From Zobellia uliginosa (GTDB taxonomy: Bacteria > Bacteroidota > Bacteroidia > Flavobacteriales > Flavobacteriaceae): DNA of 64,000 nt. Below, one piece after another: positions 37,471-45,916 of the stretch. Position 1 is the first letter of the stretch. The number at the start of each line of letters is the position of its first letter. Below the pieces are notes generated by a model that worked only from the letters and a program-made list of their open reading frames with translations, was not told the origin of the DNA and searched no databases. Both the position numbers and the translations under genes were made by a program. Where the stretch lies: assembly GCF_018860745.1 (NCBI RefSeq), contig NZ_JAHKPY010000014.1:707214-771213 (forward strand), given 5' to 3'.

Positions 37471-38823
37471 TTAGATGCCCAACACCACTTTAGCAATAGA
37501 GAAGTAAATAAGAATACCAAAAATGTCATTACTGGTCGTAATGAAAGGACCCGTGGCAATTGCCGGATCAATACCGCGTTTGTGCAAAAATAAGGGGGTA
37601 AAAGTGCCAATGAAACCGGCAACGAGGATTACAGCTATTAGAGACAGACAAATGGCTAATGATGTTAGAAATTCCCCTTTCCAGAACCAAGTGAAAATTA
37701 AAAGAATAGTAGCTAGTGCAAATCCGTTCAATAAGGCTAATAACATTTCTTTGACCAGACGGCTACTTACACTCCCCTTTAAATCGTCATTGGCTAAACC
37801 TTGTACGATAATAGCGCTAGATTGCACGCCTACATTGCCTGCCATTGCAGCGATAAGAGGAGTAAAGAAAAATAAAACGGCATGCTTACTGATCATTTCT
37901 TCAAAACCACCCATAATGGCAGCAGCGCCAACACCGCCCACCAGGCCTAAAAATAGCCAAGGAAGGCGCGCTCTGGTTAAATCCCAAATGCTATCATCTG
38001 CTTCTACATCTTGCGAGATACCTGCCGCCATTTGATAATCCTTATCGGCCTCTTCACGTATAACATCTACAATATCATCAATAGTAATACGACCCACCAA
38101 ACGACCAATTTCGTCCACAACGGGAATGGCCTCTAAGTCATATTTAGACATGATTTTGGCTACTTCCTCCGGTTTTTCGTTGACATTAACAGAATCTACT
38201 TTTGGGATGTAAACCTCACTAATGTGGGTGCGAGTAGATGTGGTCAACAGATCTTTCAAGGATAAGCGACCTTTGAGTTTATCATTATCATCAACTACGT
38301 AAATGGAGTGAACCCTAGTTACGTTTTCGGCTTGAGCGCGCATTTCCTTAACGCATTTGAGCACATCCCAATTTTCCCTGACTTTTACTAATTCTTTGGC
38401 CATAAGACCACCGGCAGAGTTCTCATCATATCTTAAAAGGTCTACAATGTCTTTGGCATGATCACGGTCTTCAATTTCGGAAATTACTTCTTGAATAATT
38501 TCATTGGGGAGTTCCCCAATTATATCTGCGGCATCATCCGTATCCAATTCATCAAGTTCTTCGGCAATTTCCTTGGCAGAAAGGTTATTAAGTATAGCTT
38601 CACGAACATCTTCATCTAGCTCTGTAAGAACATCGGATGTTTTGTCACTATCAAGAAGTTTTATAAGATAAGTGGCTTCGTCTTCATTTAACTCATCAAT
38701 GATATCGGCAATATCGGCATAGTGAATATCATCCATTAGTTTTACCAGGTCGGTATCTCTTTTGGATTCAATCAGCTGCTCAATTTCAGCTAGAAGGTCA
38801 TCTGTTAGTTTAAAAGGTGTCAT
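37471..38823 (-). CDS. mgtE: Magnesium transporter MgtE
   Basis: 450-residue inner-membrane Mg2+ channel. N-terminal acidic superhelical domain (about 10-135; LDELDTDDAADIIGELPNEI and similar repeats), a CBS pair (about 135-260; GGLMAKELVKVRENW, IYVVDDNDKLKGRLSLKDLL, AIPVVDEIGRLVGRITIDDI), then five transmembrane helices from about 285 with the pore-type sequence LPWLFLGLVGGVGAAAIM, FFFTPLIAAMAGNVGVQSSA and ATGPFITTSNDIFGILIYFS. The acidic cytoplasmic part senses Mg2+. A large plus-strand open frame antisense to it is a shadow. Confidence 0.97.
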   Translation of the reverse strand: MTPFKLTDDLLAEIEQLIESKRDTDLVKLMDDIHYADIADIIDELNEDEATYLIKLLDSDKTSDVLTELDEDVREAILNNLSAKEIAEELDELDTDDAADIIGELPNEIIQEVISEIEDRDHAKDIVDLLRYDENSAGGLMAKELVKVRENWDVLKCVKEMRAQAENVTRVHSIYVVDDNDKLKGRLSLKDLLTTSTRTHISEVYIPKVDSVNVNEKPEEVAKIMSKYDLEAIPVVDEIGRLVGRITIDDIVDVIREEADKDYQMAAGISQDVEADDSIWDLTRARLPWLFLGLVGGVGAAAIMGGFEEMISKHAVLFFFTPLIAAMAGNVGVQSSAIIVQGLANDDLKGSVSSRLVKEMLLALLNGFALATILLIFTWFWKGEFLTSLAICLSLIAVILVAGFIGTFTPLFLHKRGIDPAIATGPFITTSNDIFGILIYFSIAKVVLGI

Positions 38824-38862
38824 CTTATCTTATCATATAAAGCGGTTATGAATAAACAGCTG

Positions 38863-38870
38863 CAAAGCTA
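38863..38870 (-). promoter_or_regulatory. -7 box upstream of mgtE
   Basis: Minus-strand TAGCTTTG fits TAnnTTTG and lies 39 nt before the mgtE start, in the 168-nt spacer after rsmA. No matching -33 box. Confidence 0.4.
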
Positions 38871-38991
38871 AAGAAAAAGGCTTAAAGCTTTGTGCTCTTT
38901 ACGATTTCTTAGTATGCATTATCCATTAAATCCAATTTATAGCTATAGAAAGAATGAAAAAAGGTTCTAAAGAGGATATGCCGGTGGATAT

Positions 38992-39855
38992 TTACCCTAA
39001 ATCAGATGCAACTTTTTTAGTAAGTTCAATAAAATCCACTACGCTTAGTTGTTCCGGGCGTTTGTCAAATATAATATCAGCCCTAAGTTCTGGCGAAAGA
39101 TCAAAAGTTTTTAAACTGTTCCTGATAGTCTTACGGCGCTGATTAAAAGCAGCTTTCACCACTCTAAAAAATAGTTTTTCGTCACAATCTAAGCTAAAAT
39201 TCTCCTTGCGTACCAAGCGTAATACGCCAGATTGTACTTTTGGTGGAGGGTCAAACACTTGCGGAGGTACTGTAAAAAGGTATTCGGCATCATAATAGGC
39301 CTGTACTAATACAGATAAAATACCGTACGTTTTATTTCCTTCTCCTTCACAAATACGTTTAGCTACTTCCTTTTGGAACATACCTGAAAATTCAGGCACT
39401 TGTTCTTTCATTTCCAACATTTTGAAAATAATTTGGGTAGAGATATTGTACGGGAAGTTTCCGGTTATGGCAAATTGTTCATCCCCGAAAAGGGTGTTTA
39501 GGTCATATTTTAAAAAATCTGCTTCAATAACCTCAAGCGTGCTTTTACCGGACATAACATTGGCATGTTCTAAAGGAAAACTATGGTTAAGGTAAACAAT
39601 TGAGTCTGCATCCAGGTCCATTGCTATGAGCCTCATATCTTGCTGAAGAAGATATTTTGTAAGCACGCCTGTACCAGGTCCTATTTCAACTACGTTTCTG
39701 TAACCATTTAGTGAAATGGTCCCCGCTATTTTTTGAGCAATTTCCTCATCTTTTAGAAAGTGCTGTCCCAAATGCTTTTTAGCTTTTACCGGACTGTCCT
39801 CTTTCCAAGGTTTTGAAAATTTTTTATCGTAGCTTTTCTTCTTTTTCTTACCCAT
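38992..39855 (-). CDS. rsmA: 16S rRNA (adenine1518-N6/1519-N6)-dimethyltransferase
   Basis: 287-residue KsgA/RsmA methyltransferase that dimethylates the two adenines in helix 45 of 16S rRNA during 30S assembly. Seen: [20 protein letters not shown] near 25-45, SAM-binding [16 protein letters not shown] near 55-70, [12 protein letters not shown], the catalytic [16 protein letters not shown] near 130, and C-terminal [15 protein letters not shown] near 240. A Lys-rich N-terminal extension of about 22 residues ([20 protein letters not shown]) precedes the domain. Last gene of the unit TPR protein-DUF4286-gamma-glutamylcyclotransferase-like-rsmA, 9 nt after the latter. Confidence 0.96.
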   Translation of the reverse strand: MGKKKKKSYDKKFSKPWKEDSPVKAKKHLGQHFLKDEEIAQKIAGTISLNGYRNVVEIGPGTGVLTKYLLQQDMRLIAMDLDADSIVYLNHSFPLEHANVMSGKSTLEVIEADFLKYDLNTLFGDEQFAITGNFPYNISTQIIFKMLEMKEQVPEFSGMFQKEVAKRICEGEGNKTYGILSVLVQAYYDAEYLFTVPPQVFDPPPKVQSGVLRLVRKENFSLDCDEKLFFRVVKAAFNQRRKTIRNSLKTFDLSPELRADIIFDKRPEQLSVVDFIELTKKVASDLG

Positions 39856-39864
39856 ATTTTTCTT

Positions 39865-40168
39865 TTAAGCCTTTATATAAACCCAAGCACTGCTGCCTGA
39901 TTTTAAACTGACTTGTATTCTTTTATATGCTGTGCCTTCGTAAAGGTCTGCTTTTTGTAATTCATACTGCTCTAGTTTATAGACCATGCCGTTAATTGCG
40001 TTTTCTCTGGTATTGGTAACTTCAATGACCAAGTAGCTCTCCATTACTTTTTTAGGGGAAATTTGATATCCAACTAGGATGGCTTCGCGACCTCTCAAAT
40101 GCCCACCATAAAACCTTAATTTGAACAGAAAGGTTTTGAAGCGTTCCATAACTGAAGAGGTAATGCAT
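39865..40168 (-). pseudogene. Gamma-glutamylcyclotransferase (AIG2)-like gene broken by a frameshift
   Basis: Two reading frames together make one complete AIG2/GGCT-fold protein of about 100 residues. From ATG 40168 the first frame reads MHYLFSYGTLQNLSVQIKV, containing the diagnostic YGTL motif, then continues into non-homologous residues. The neighbouring frame supplies the rest: GGHLRGREAILVGYQIS, INGMVYKL, and the typical ADLYEGTAYKRIQVSL and AWVYIKA ending, with the family's catalytic Glu in YEG. Removing one A (minus strand) at 40109 joins them as V-F-G-G-H. An annotation that starts at ATG 40149 would miss the YGTL end. The start lies 5 nt after DUF4286 and the stop 9 nt before rsmA, so the gene fits the operon exactly. 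Recent mutation or a sequencing error are both possible. Confidence 0.8.
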
Positions 40169-40173
40169 ATTTT

Positions 40174-40485
40174 TTAATGCTCGCTTACGATTTCCATTTC
40201 GGTTCTGAAGGATACGAATTTGTTTGGAAACCGTTTGTGGGCATCCTCCCGTAATCTTGGTGCGTCTTCAGAGTAATAGCGAAGTAGCTCTTCTTTGCTT
40301 AAAGTCGTAAATTGTACGGAATAACTTATGCCGCCCATATCTTCCTCCACCATAATCTTACTCATTTTGGCGTTTAGGAATTTTCCGGTTGCAAGTACGT
40401 CCGGTATATGAACTTCGCGCATCCATACCAGCCATTCATCATGAACGGATTCTTCTATATTGGTCGTAATGTTGTATATGTACAT
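40174..40485 (-). CDS. DUF4286 protein
   Basis: 103-residue DUF4286 protein: MYIYNITTNIEESVHDEWLV, MREVHIPDVLATGKFLNAKM, YSVQFTTLSKEELLRYYSED, PRLREDAHKRFPNKFVSFRT. It has a ferredoxin-like small-barrel pattern; function not established. The gene commonly sits beside rsmA and a TPR gene in this group, as here (9 nt after the TPR gene, 5 nt before the frame-disrupted AIG2 gene). Cytoplasmic. Confidence 0.88.
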   Translation of the reverse strand: MYIYNITTNIEESVHDEWLVWMREVHIPDVLATGKFLNAKMSKIMVEEDMGGISYSVQFTTLSKEELLRYYSEDAPRLREDAHKRFPNKFVSFRTEMEIVSEH

Positions 40486-40494
40486 ATTGTTGGT

Positions 40495-42279
40495 TTAGTT
40501 TATGGCATCACCTCTAAGCATTCTAAAATTCTTTCGCGCTTGCGGAAAATAGTAACTGTCTTGGTAATTATAGATAATTTTCTCGTAATGCGATTTCGCT
40601 TTTTCTGGTTGGTTCAATTTATTCTTATATAACTCTGCAAGTGCAAAATAGGCGTCGTCCGCTATTATACCATTGGCGTAAAACTCTATTATCTTCTGGT
40701 AATTATACTCCGCTGCTTCATAGTCTTTTATATATTCCATAAGCTCTCCTTGCTTTAGTAGCGCTTCATCTTCTATTTTTTCGCCTTTATGGTTTTCAAG
40801 AATACCATCAAGCTCAGCAATGGCTTCTTTTGTTTTGTTTTGATACGCCAAAAGATCTGCTCGGGCAAATTTCTTTAAAGCGGTCTGTGTAGAATCTTCC
40901 AGTGAATTATCGGAGATTAATAAACTCAATTGCATGGCGTCATTGGCAATGAGTTGAGAGGTAGAGCTTCTTAGTACTTTTAGCTGTGTAAGCGCCCAAT
41001 CAAAATCGCCCTTATAAAAACTGGTCTGAGCCACTTTAAACCTAGCATTTTGCCCTAAGACATCGTTTTTTAGATTTTGTTGTATCTGAGAAAAATAAAT
41101 AAGAGCTTCATTAAACCGCTTGTCATAAACTAAAATATCACCAAGGGCTAATTTTACAAAAGCCTTTCCACGTGCATTAAGTGGTAGTTCTAAACTTTGT
41201 TTTAAAATCTGAATTGCTTTTTCCGGATTTTCTTTTTTAAAGGTGAGAAAATTAGAGTACGCTACTTGTAATTGTAAAGTTTGCGCTTTGTAACCGTGAA
41301 AACTTATGAGTTCTTCAAATTCTTTCTCTATATGTTCAAGGTCCTTTTGGGTAGCGTCTAAGAGCTGAATATCTATTAGGTTTAGTTGAGCGTTAAGTTT
41401 GGTTACGGCATCACCACTGTTGTCTGCTATATATTGAAATATTTCTTGGGCGGTTTCTGTCTCTTTTTCTTCAAGCGTTAAATTGCCAAGAGTGTTTAGG
41501 CGTTGCATATTAGCACCTTCAACACGTTTATAAATAGCCTTTTCTTGTCTAAACGCGCTGCCATATTGTTTTTGTTGTACAAAGAGCCAGCTGAGCAGTT
41601 CGTTCCAAAGAATTTCCGGATTTTTTTGTGCGTTTTGTAATAGTATTTTTTTTAGTATGATGTTATTCTCGTTCTCTGGGTCCGCAGTGATGAACTCATC
41701 AATATTACGGAGTACTTTGGATTTTGATGTTTTACCCTCGCTAATAAGTCTTAAATACGAAACATACATCTTTTCAACATCTCCTTGTTCACCATAAATA
41801 CGAGCCATTTGGTAATTAAAATCTAATTGGGGATTAAGTTCCATGGCCATGGTGTAGGCCGCAAGGGCTTGGTCTAAAAGTGCATATTTTTGAAATCTAA
41901 AGCCAATACCGTAACCATAATTAGGATTTTCTTTAATTTGTAAAATTGCTTTTTGGTAGTAATCCTGAGCTTTTTCCCTTTGATCTTGCAATCTATAATT
42001 ATACCCCATTTCTATGAGCAGTGTAGGGTACACATTATTCTCTTTAACTTTCTCCGACAATAATTCTTCTACATCTGTATAACGCTCCAGTTGTTGATAG
42101 GTGGCAATAAGGGCTTCGGTATAATCTGTTCTACGGGGATTTTGCTTGACAAGCTTTTCGTAGTACACTACCGCTTTATCAAAATTACCATCGTTAAAAT
42201 ACTGCTTCGCCAAGAAATCATCTTGGGCAACAGCGGAAAATGTAATAAGAAGAATGGCGATGCTATATAGAGCCTTCAT
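40495..42279 (-). CDS. Exported tetratricopeptide-repeat protein
   Basis: 594 residues, signal peptide about 1-18 (LITFSAVAQ), then a chain of TPR-like helix pairs along the whole length (for example FNDGNFDKAVVYYEKLVKQN near 27-46, GYNYRLQDQREKAQDYYQKA near 90-110, IADDAYFALAELYKNKLNQP near the end). It should act as a periplasmic or outer-membrane associated scaffold; partners unknown. First gene of the operon that ends in rsmA, preceded by a good -7 box. Confidence 0.9.
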   Translation of the reverse strand: MKALYSIAILLITFSAVAQDDFLAKQYFNDGNFDKAVVYYEKLVKQNPRRTDYTEALIATYQQLERYTDVEELLSEKVKENNVYPTLLIEMGYNYRLQDQREKAQDYYQKAILQIKENPNYGYGIGFRFQKYALLDQALAAYTMAMELNPQLDFNYQMARIYGEQGDVEKMYVSYLRLISEGKTSKSKVLRNIDEFITADPENENNIILKKILLQNAQKNPEILWNELLSWLFVQQKQYGSAFRQEKAIYKRVEGANMQRLNTLGNLTLEEKETETAQEIFQYIADNSGDAVTKLNAQLNLIDIQLLDATQKDLEHIEKEFEELISFHGYKAQTLQLQVAYSNFLTFKKENPEKAIQILKQSLELPLNARGKAFVKLALGDILVYDKRFNEALIYFSQIQQNLKNDVLGQNARFKVAQTSFYKGDFDWALTQLKVLRSSTSQLIANDAMQLSLLISDNSLEDSTQTALKKFARADLLAYQNKTKEAIAELDGILENHKGEKIEDEALLKQGELMEYIKDYEAAEYNYQKIIEFYANGIIADDAYFALAELYKNKLNQPEKAKSHYEKIIYNYQDSYYFPQARKNFRMLRGDAIN

Positions 42280-42292
42280 ACATGAAATTTAA

Positions 42293-42300
42293 CAAATTTA
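42293..42300 (-). promoter_or_regulatory. -7 box upstream of the TPR-DUF4286-rsmA operon
   Basis: Minus-strand TAAATTTG fits TAnnTTTG, only 13 nt before the start codon, predicting a very short 5' leader. No clear -33 box. Confidence 0.45.
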
Positions 42301-42482
42301 CGTCAGCCATGGAAAAGAATCTGTTAATGGGACTATAATTTGCCATAAATAGGAGGTAACCCAGGTTTGCTTCGTTTTACACACGATTAAAAGCCATTCA
42401 TACAATGTTAAGTAATGTCTGTATTTAAGTGTAATATATTTATAATCAGAATATTAATGAGTATAAATTTAAAATCGGAAAA

Positions 42483-42794
42483 ATGGCAGCATTTGTAAAA
42501 AATTGTGACCGCTATGCGGCATTTCTTTATCCAAACGGAACTAATTCAGGTAGAATTAATTTGTACTGTGCGGATGGATATAGGTTGTATCTAATCTTTG
42601 TAGATGGGAATTTATCTGAGAATACCTATAACGAAGACATAAAAACCGGAGTGGGTTACGAACCTATAGATAGGTATAGTGATTATTTAGATTTGATTAG
42701 AAATGAAAAACCAATACGGGTAACGTTCAATACCACTAGGAAAAGTTATGTGGTCTACGCTTCAGGTGAAGAGGTTGGGGAAGGAGAGATGTAA
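42483..42794 (+). CDS. Small protein of unknown function (103 residues)
   Basis: 103 residues starting MAAFVKNCDRYAAFLYPNGT. I do not recognise a family. The pattern (RINLYCADGYRLYLIFVDG, PIRVTFNTTRKSYVVYASGE) suggests an all-beta soluble protein with many aromatic residues; no signal peptide or membrane helix. It stands alone between divergent and convergent genes and is closed by a good terminator at 42807-42843, which supports it as a real single-gene unit. Its upstream 200 nt are AT-rich with no clear TAnnTTTG box. Confidence 0.65.
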   Translation: MAAFVKNCDRYAAFLYPNGTNSGRINLYCADGYRLYLIFVDGNLSENTYNEDIKTGVGYEPIDRYSDYLDLIRNEKPIRVTFNTTRKSYVVYASGEEVGEGEM

Positions 42795-42806
42795 ATTGTG
42801 TAAAAC

Positions 42807-42843
42807 AAAATCGGCCAGACTTGTAAGTTCTGGCCGATTTTTT
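42807..42843. terminator. Bidirectional intrinsic terminator
   Basis: 13-bp stem AAAATCGGCCAGA (42807-42819) and TCTGGCCGATTTT (42829-42841) with a 9-nt loop and T-tract to 42843, between the 103-residue gene and the convergent serS. Confidence 0.88.
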
Positions 42844-42861
42844 ATTCTTGTGTGGTTCTAT

Positions 42862-44133
42862 TTAATCTATTCGACTAAATCCGCAATAAGGCACCAATAC
42901 CTCTGGAATCTCAATTCCGTCCGCAGTTTGATAGTTCTCCAAAATCCCGGCTAATACTCTTGGTAACGCCAAAGAGCTTCCGTTTAAGGTATGTGCAAAT
43001 TGACTTTTCCCGTTTTCATCTTTAAAGCGTAACTTCAATCTGTTGGCTTGGTATGTTTCAAAATTGGAAACTGAACTTATTTCCAACCAGCGGTCTTGAG
43101 CGGTGGAGAAGACCTCAAAATCAAAGGTAATAGCCGCGGTAAAACCTAAATCACCACCACAAAGCCTTAGAATTCTGTATGGTAATTTTAGTTCCCTAAG
43201 AATATTTTTTACATGTTCTACCATGCCATCCAGAGCTTTATAGGAATTAGCAGGATTTTCAACACGAACAATTTCTACTTTATCGAATTGATGTAAACGG
43301 TTGAGGCCACGAACGTGTGCTCCATAACTACCAGCTTCTCTCCTAAAACAAGGGGTGTAAGCGGTATAACAAATAGGAAAATCACTTTCTGCAATTATTT
43401 CATCGCGAAATATATTGGTTACCGGTACTTCAGCGGTAGGAATAAGATATAGGTCATCTTCCCCTACATGGTACATTTGGCCTTCTTTGTCCGGCAATTG
43501 TCCTGTTCCCAAACCAGATGCTTCATTTACCAAATGCGGTACTTGCATTTCGGTATAACCAGCTTCTGTATTTTTATCTAGAAAATAAGAAATAAGGGCG
43601 CGTTGCAATCTGGCTCCTTTTCCTTTGTAAACAGGAAAACCGGCACCGGCAATTTTTACCCCCAACTCAAAATCAATAATATCGTATTTCTTAGCCAGTT
43701 CCCAGTGGGGAAGCGCATTTTCTACTAAATTAGGAATATTACCTTCTTTAAAGATTTCTTCGTTATCCTCATCCGTGCTACCTGCAGGTACTGATTCATG
43801 TGGTACGTTGGGAATTTGGTAGAGTGCTTTTTGTAAATCTTGGGCAATGCTATTGAGTTCTTCGCCCAATTTTTTGGAATCTTCTTTTAAAGTTCCCGTT
43901 TTTTCTTTCAGTACATTGGCTTCTTGGGCTTTTCCATTTTTATAGAGCATACCTATTTCTTTGGAAAGTTTATTGCTTTCCGCCAAGATTTCGTCCAACG
44001 AAGTTTGAGTTGAACGTCTTTTCTCATCCAATTCTAATACTTCGTTAATTAGGGGTTCGGCATCTATATTTCGCTTTTTCAGTGCGTTTATGATGTTATC
44101 TTTTTTGTCTCGAACGACCTGTAGCTGTAACAT
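42862..44133 (-). CDS. serS: Serine--tRNA ligase
   Basis: 423-residue class II aminoacyl-tRNA synthetase. N-terminal antiparallel coiled coil that grips the tRNA long arm (about 25-100, rich in Lys/Glu/Leu), then the catalytic domain with LIPTAEVPVTNIFRDEI (motif region near 225), motif 2 CFRREAGSYGAHVRGLNRLH near 265-285, FDKVEIV, SSVSNFETYQANRLKLRF near 350, and motif 3 NGSSLALPRVLAGILENYQT near 385. Full length; the start at 44133 gives the standard MLQLQVVRDKKDNIINALKKR opening (only its first residues quoted). Confidence 0.97.
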   Translation of the reverse strand: MLQLQVVRDKKDNIINALKKRNIDAEPLINEVLELDEKRRSTQTSLDEILAESNKLSKEIGMLYKNGKAQEANVLKEKTGTLKEDSKKLGEELNSIAQDLQKALYQIPNVPHESVPAGSTDEDNEEIFKEGNIPNLVENALPHWELAKKYDIIDFELGVKIAGAGFPVYKGKGARLQRALISYFLDKNTEAGYTEMQVPHLVNEASGLGTGQLPDKEGQMYHVGEDDLYLIPTAEVPVTNIFRDEIIAESDFPICYTAYTPCFRREAGSYGAHVRGLNRLHQFDKVEIVRVENPANSYKALDGMVEHVKNILRELKLPYRILRLCGGDLGFTAAITFDFEVFSTAQDRWLEISSVSNFETYQANRLKLRFKDENGKSQFAHTLNGSSLALPRVLAGILENYQTADGIEIPEVLVPYCGFSRID

Positions 44134-44152
44134 GGCTCTTAAATTTAGTCTG

Positions 44153-44160
44153 CAAATTTA
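44153..44160 (-). promoter_or_regulatory. -7 box upstream of serS
   Basis: Minus-strand TAAATTTG fits TAnnTTTG, 19 nt before the serS start; no convincing -33 box. Confidence 0.45.
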
Positions 44161-44211
44161 AACTAATGATTAAAAACGAATACATTTACGATCGTTTAAT
44201 CTTGTTATTTT

Positions 44212-44589
44212 ATGATTTTTGAACATTTTGCGCTGAACGTTACGGATATAAAGAAAAGAGTGAACTGGTTTGTTACCCATTTAGGACTAAAGGTAGTAGT
44301 GGCTAAAGAAAATAGTCCCTTCATGACGTTTTTGGCCGACTCAACGGATAGGGTTATACTGGAACTTTATCAAAAGGAAGACCAACCTATGACCAACTTC
44401 CAAAAACAAGAACCGTCTGCCTTTCATGTGGCATTCGTTTCTAACGATGCGGAGTCTGATAAACAAAGACTTATAGCGGAGGGTGCTACATTAGTAGAGG
44501 AAATAAAGCGGAAAGATGCTCATTTGGTCATGCTTAGGGATCCTTGGGGAATGCCTTTGCAACTTTGTGAAAGGGCAATCAATTTTTAA
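44212..44589 (+). CDS. VOC family protein
   Basis: 125-residue glyoxalase-like protein: FEHFALNVTDIKKRVNWFVT, LGLKVVVAKENSPFMTFLAD, VILELYQKEDQPM, SAFHVAFVSNDAESDKQRLI and the closing LVMLRDPWGMPLQLCERA. His in FEHFAL, Glu in ILELYQ, His in FHVAF and a C-terminal Gln could form the metal site. Substrate unknown. Divergent from serS; its last 11 nt overlap the 3' end of the convergent HTTM gene. Confidence 0.87.
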   Translation: MIFEHFALNVTDIKKRVNWFVTHLGLKVVVAKENSPFMTFLADSTDRVILELYQKEDQPMTNFQKQEPSAFHVAFVSNDAESDKQRLIAEGATLVEEIKRKDAHLVMLRDPWGMPLQLCERAINF

Positions 44590-45916
44590 GATCGTTTTCT
44601 TTGTAGGGAGAGGGAAAAATCCATTCGTTGTGCCCAAAATAATTCCACTTGGTGCTTGCTAAATCTACTTTAGGGTCAATAAAAGGGCGATACGGTTTTC
44701 CGTTAACACTTGCTTTGGAGTTTACTGCGTACACCTCTATTTGTTCACCCTTATCTGCATATTCTTTTTTTAGCCTTTGGGCAAATTGCCAAATAAAATC
44801 TGGATAACCCCCAATTCTTTTCATCTGCTTTTTGGAAAGGTAATCTTCTGTTTTTATTAAGGTTTTTTCTCCATTTTCTTTATTTACTACTTGGAATTTG
44901 AGTTTTCCAATGCGGCTTCTTAGCATCATGCGCCAACTTAATCTATGACCTTCTTCTGTCCATAAAACATCATCTTTTATAAAATGGTGTCTAATAGGTA
45001 GCGCTAGCTGCACTATAAAATAAATGCCTCCTAATACGTAAACGAGATTTTTAAAAGACGGGAGTTCAAAATTTTGGAGTAGGTATGGTTTTTTCTTTTT
45101 GAAAAAGATTTTGCGTATGGTTTCCGGTTCGAAAAAAAACACCGTAAAGGCCAATGATAAATAAGGAAATATCCCAATTTGAAATACTATGGAATTAAAT
45201 AGGTGGAAAAACACCGAAGCAAAAAATGCAACTTTTCGGGTAGGTTTCCAAAGTAAGGCCGGTACGATAAGTAAATCAAAAAATATACCTGAAATTCCAA
45301 TTATTTTATGGACGAACGGTTCTTGTAAAATACTTCCGATTATTGGGTAGCTAGCCTTGTTGAGCATTAGAATACGAACGATACCAAAATCTAGCCAATC
45401 TCCGTATAACTTGGCAATGGAAGCGTATGTATACACAATAAGTAATTGAAATATGATAATCCACCTTGCATAGGCGAACATGCTGCCACTTTTTAAAAGT
45501 GGATTCCGCTTTACATCCAACGAATAGTTTCTGTGTGCTGGTAAAATACACATAAACAATGAAATGAGAACCAGAAGGTAATAATGGTTGTTGTACGATG
45601 TTTTTTGCATCAAATAAACACTTGTCCACATTAAGGTAAACGAAATTATGGCAAACCGGTATTTGAATCCAAGGGCTATTAAAACCCCTAGCGTACCCAT
45701 AATGAAGAAATAAAAGTACATTCCGTAACCTGGTAGTGGCTGTAACCAATCGAAACCAATAAAATTGAAAGTGAATTTAGGCTCAACCAGTGTTCTTCGT
45801 ATCCATCCGGTTATAATGGCGCCATAGCATTCAAGAGAGACAAGGATTCCAAAAAAAATACGGAATATAATTAGTTGTGAATTATCGATTTTCGAAAAAA
45901 GAAAACGATCCAACAT
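44579..45916 (-). CDS. HTTM-domain (vitamin K carboxylase-like) membrane protein
   Basis: 445 residues with at least eight hydrophobic segments in the first 300 residues, matching the HTTM domain related to vitamin K-dependent gamma-carboxylase: LIIFRIFFGILVSLECYGAI, MYFYFFIMGTLGVLIALGFK, MQKTSYNNHYYLLVLISLFM, ILPAHRNYSLDVKRNP, YARWIIIFQLLIVYTYASIA, KLYGDWL, FHLFNSIVFQIGIFPYLSLA. The soluble C-terminal part (about 300-445) contains LSWRMMLRSRIGKLKFQV. Substrate unknown. The start codon overlaps the ribF stop by one base (TAATG), and the 3' end overlaps the convergent VOC gene by 11 nt. Confidence 0.85.
   Translation of the reverse strand: MLDRFLFSKIDNSQLIIFRIFFGILVSLECYGAIITGWIRRTLVEPKFTFNFIGFDWLQPLPGYGMYFYFFIMGTLGVLIALGFKYRFAIISFTLMWTSVYLMQKTSYNNHYYLLVLISLFMCILPAHRNYSLDVKRNPLLKSGSMFAYARWIIIFQLLIVYTYASIAKLYGDWLDFGIVRILMLNKASYPIIGSILQEPFVHKIIGISGIFFDLLIVPALLWKPTRKVAFFASVFFHLFNSIVFQIGIFPYLSLAFTVFFFEPETIRKIFFKKKKPYLLQNFELPSFKNLVYVLGGIYFIVQLALPIRHHFIKDDVLWTEEGHRLSWRMMLRSRIGKLKFQVVNKENGEKTLIKTEDYLSKKQMKRIGGYPDFIWQFAQRLKKEYADKGEQIEVYAVNSKASVNGKPYRPFIDPKVDLASTKWNYFGHNEWIFPSPYKENDLKN

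Noticed and set aside
37523-38035. 170-residue plus-strand open frame
   Set aside because: Antisense to mgtE; no family features, a shadow frame.
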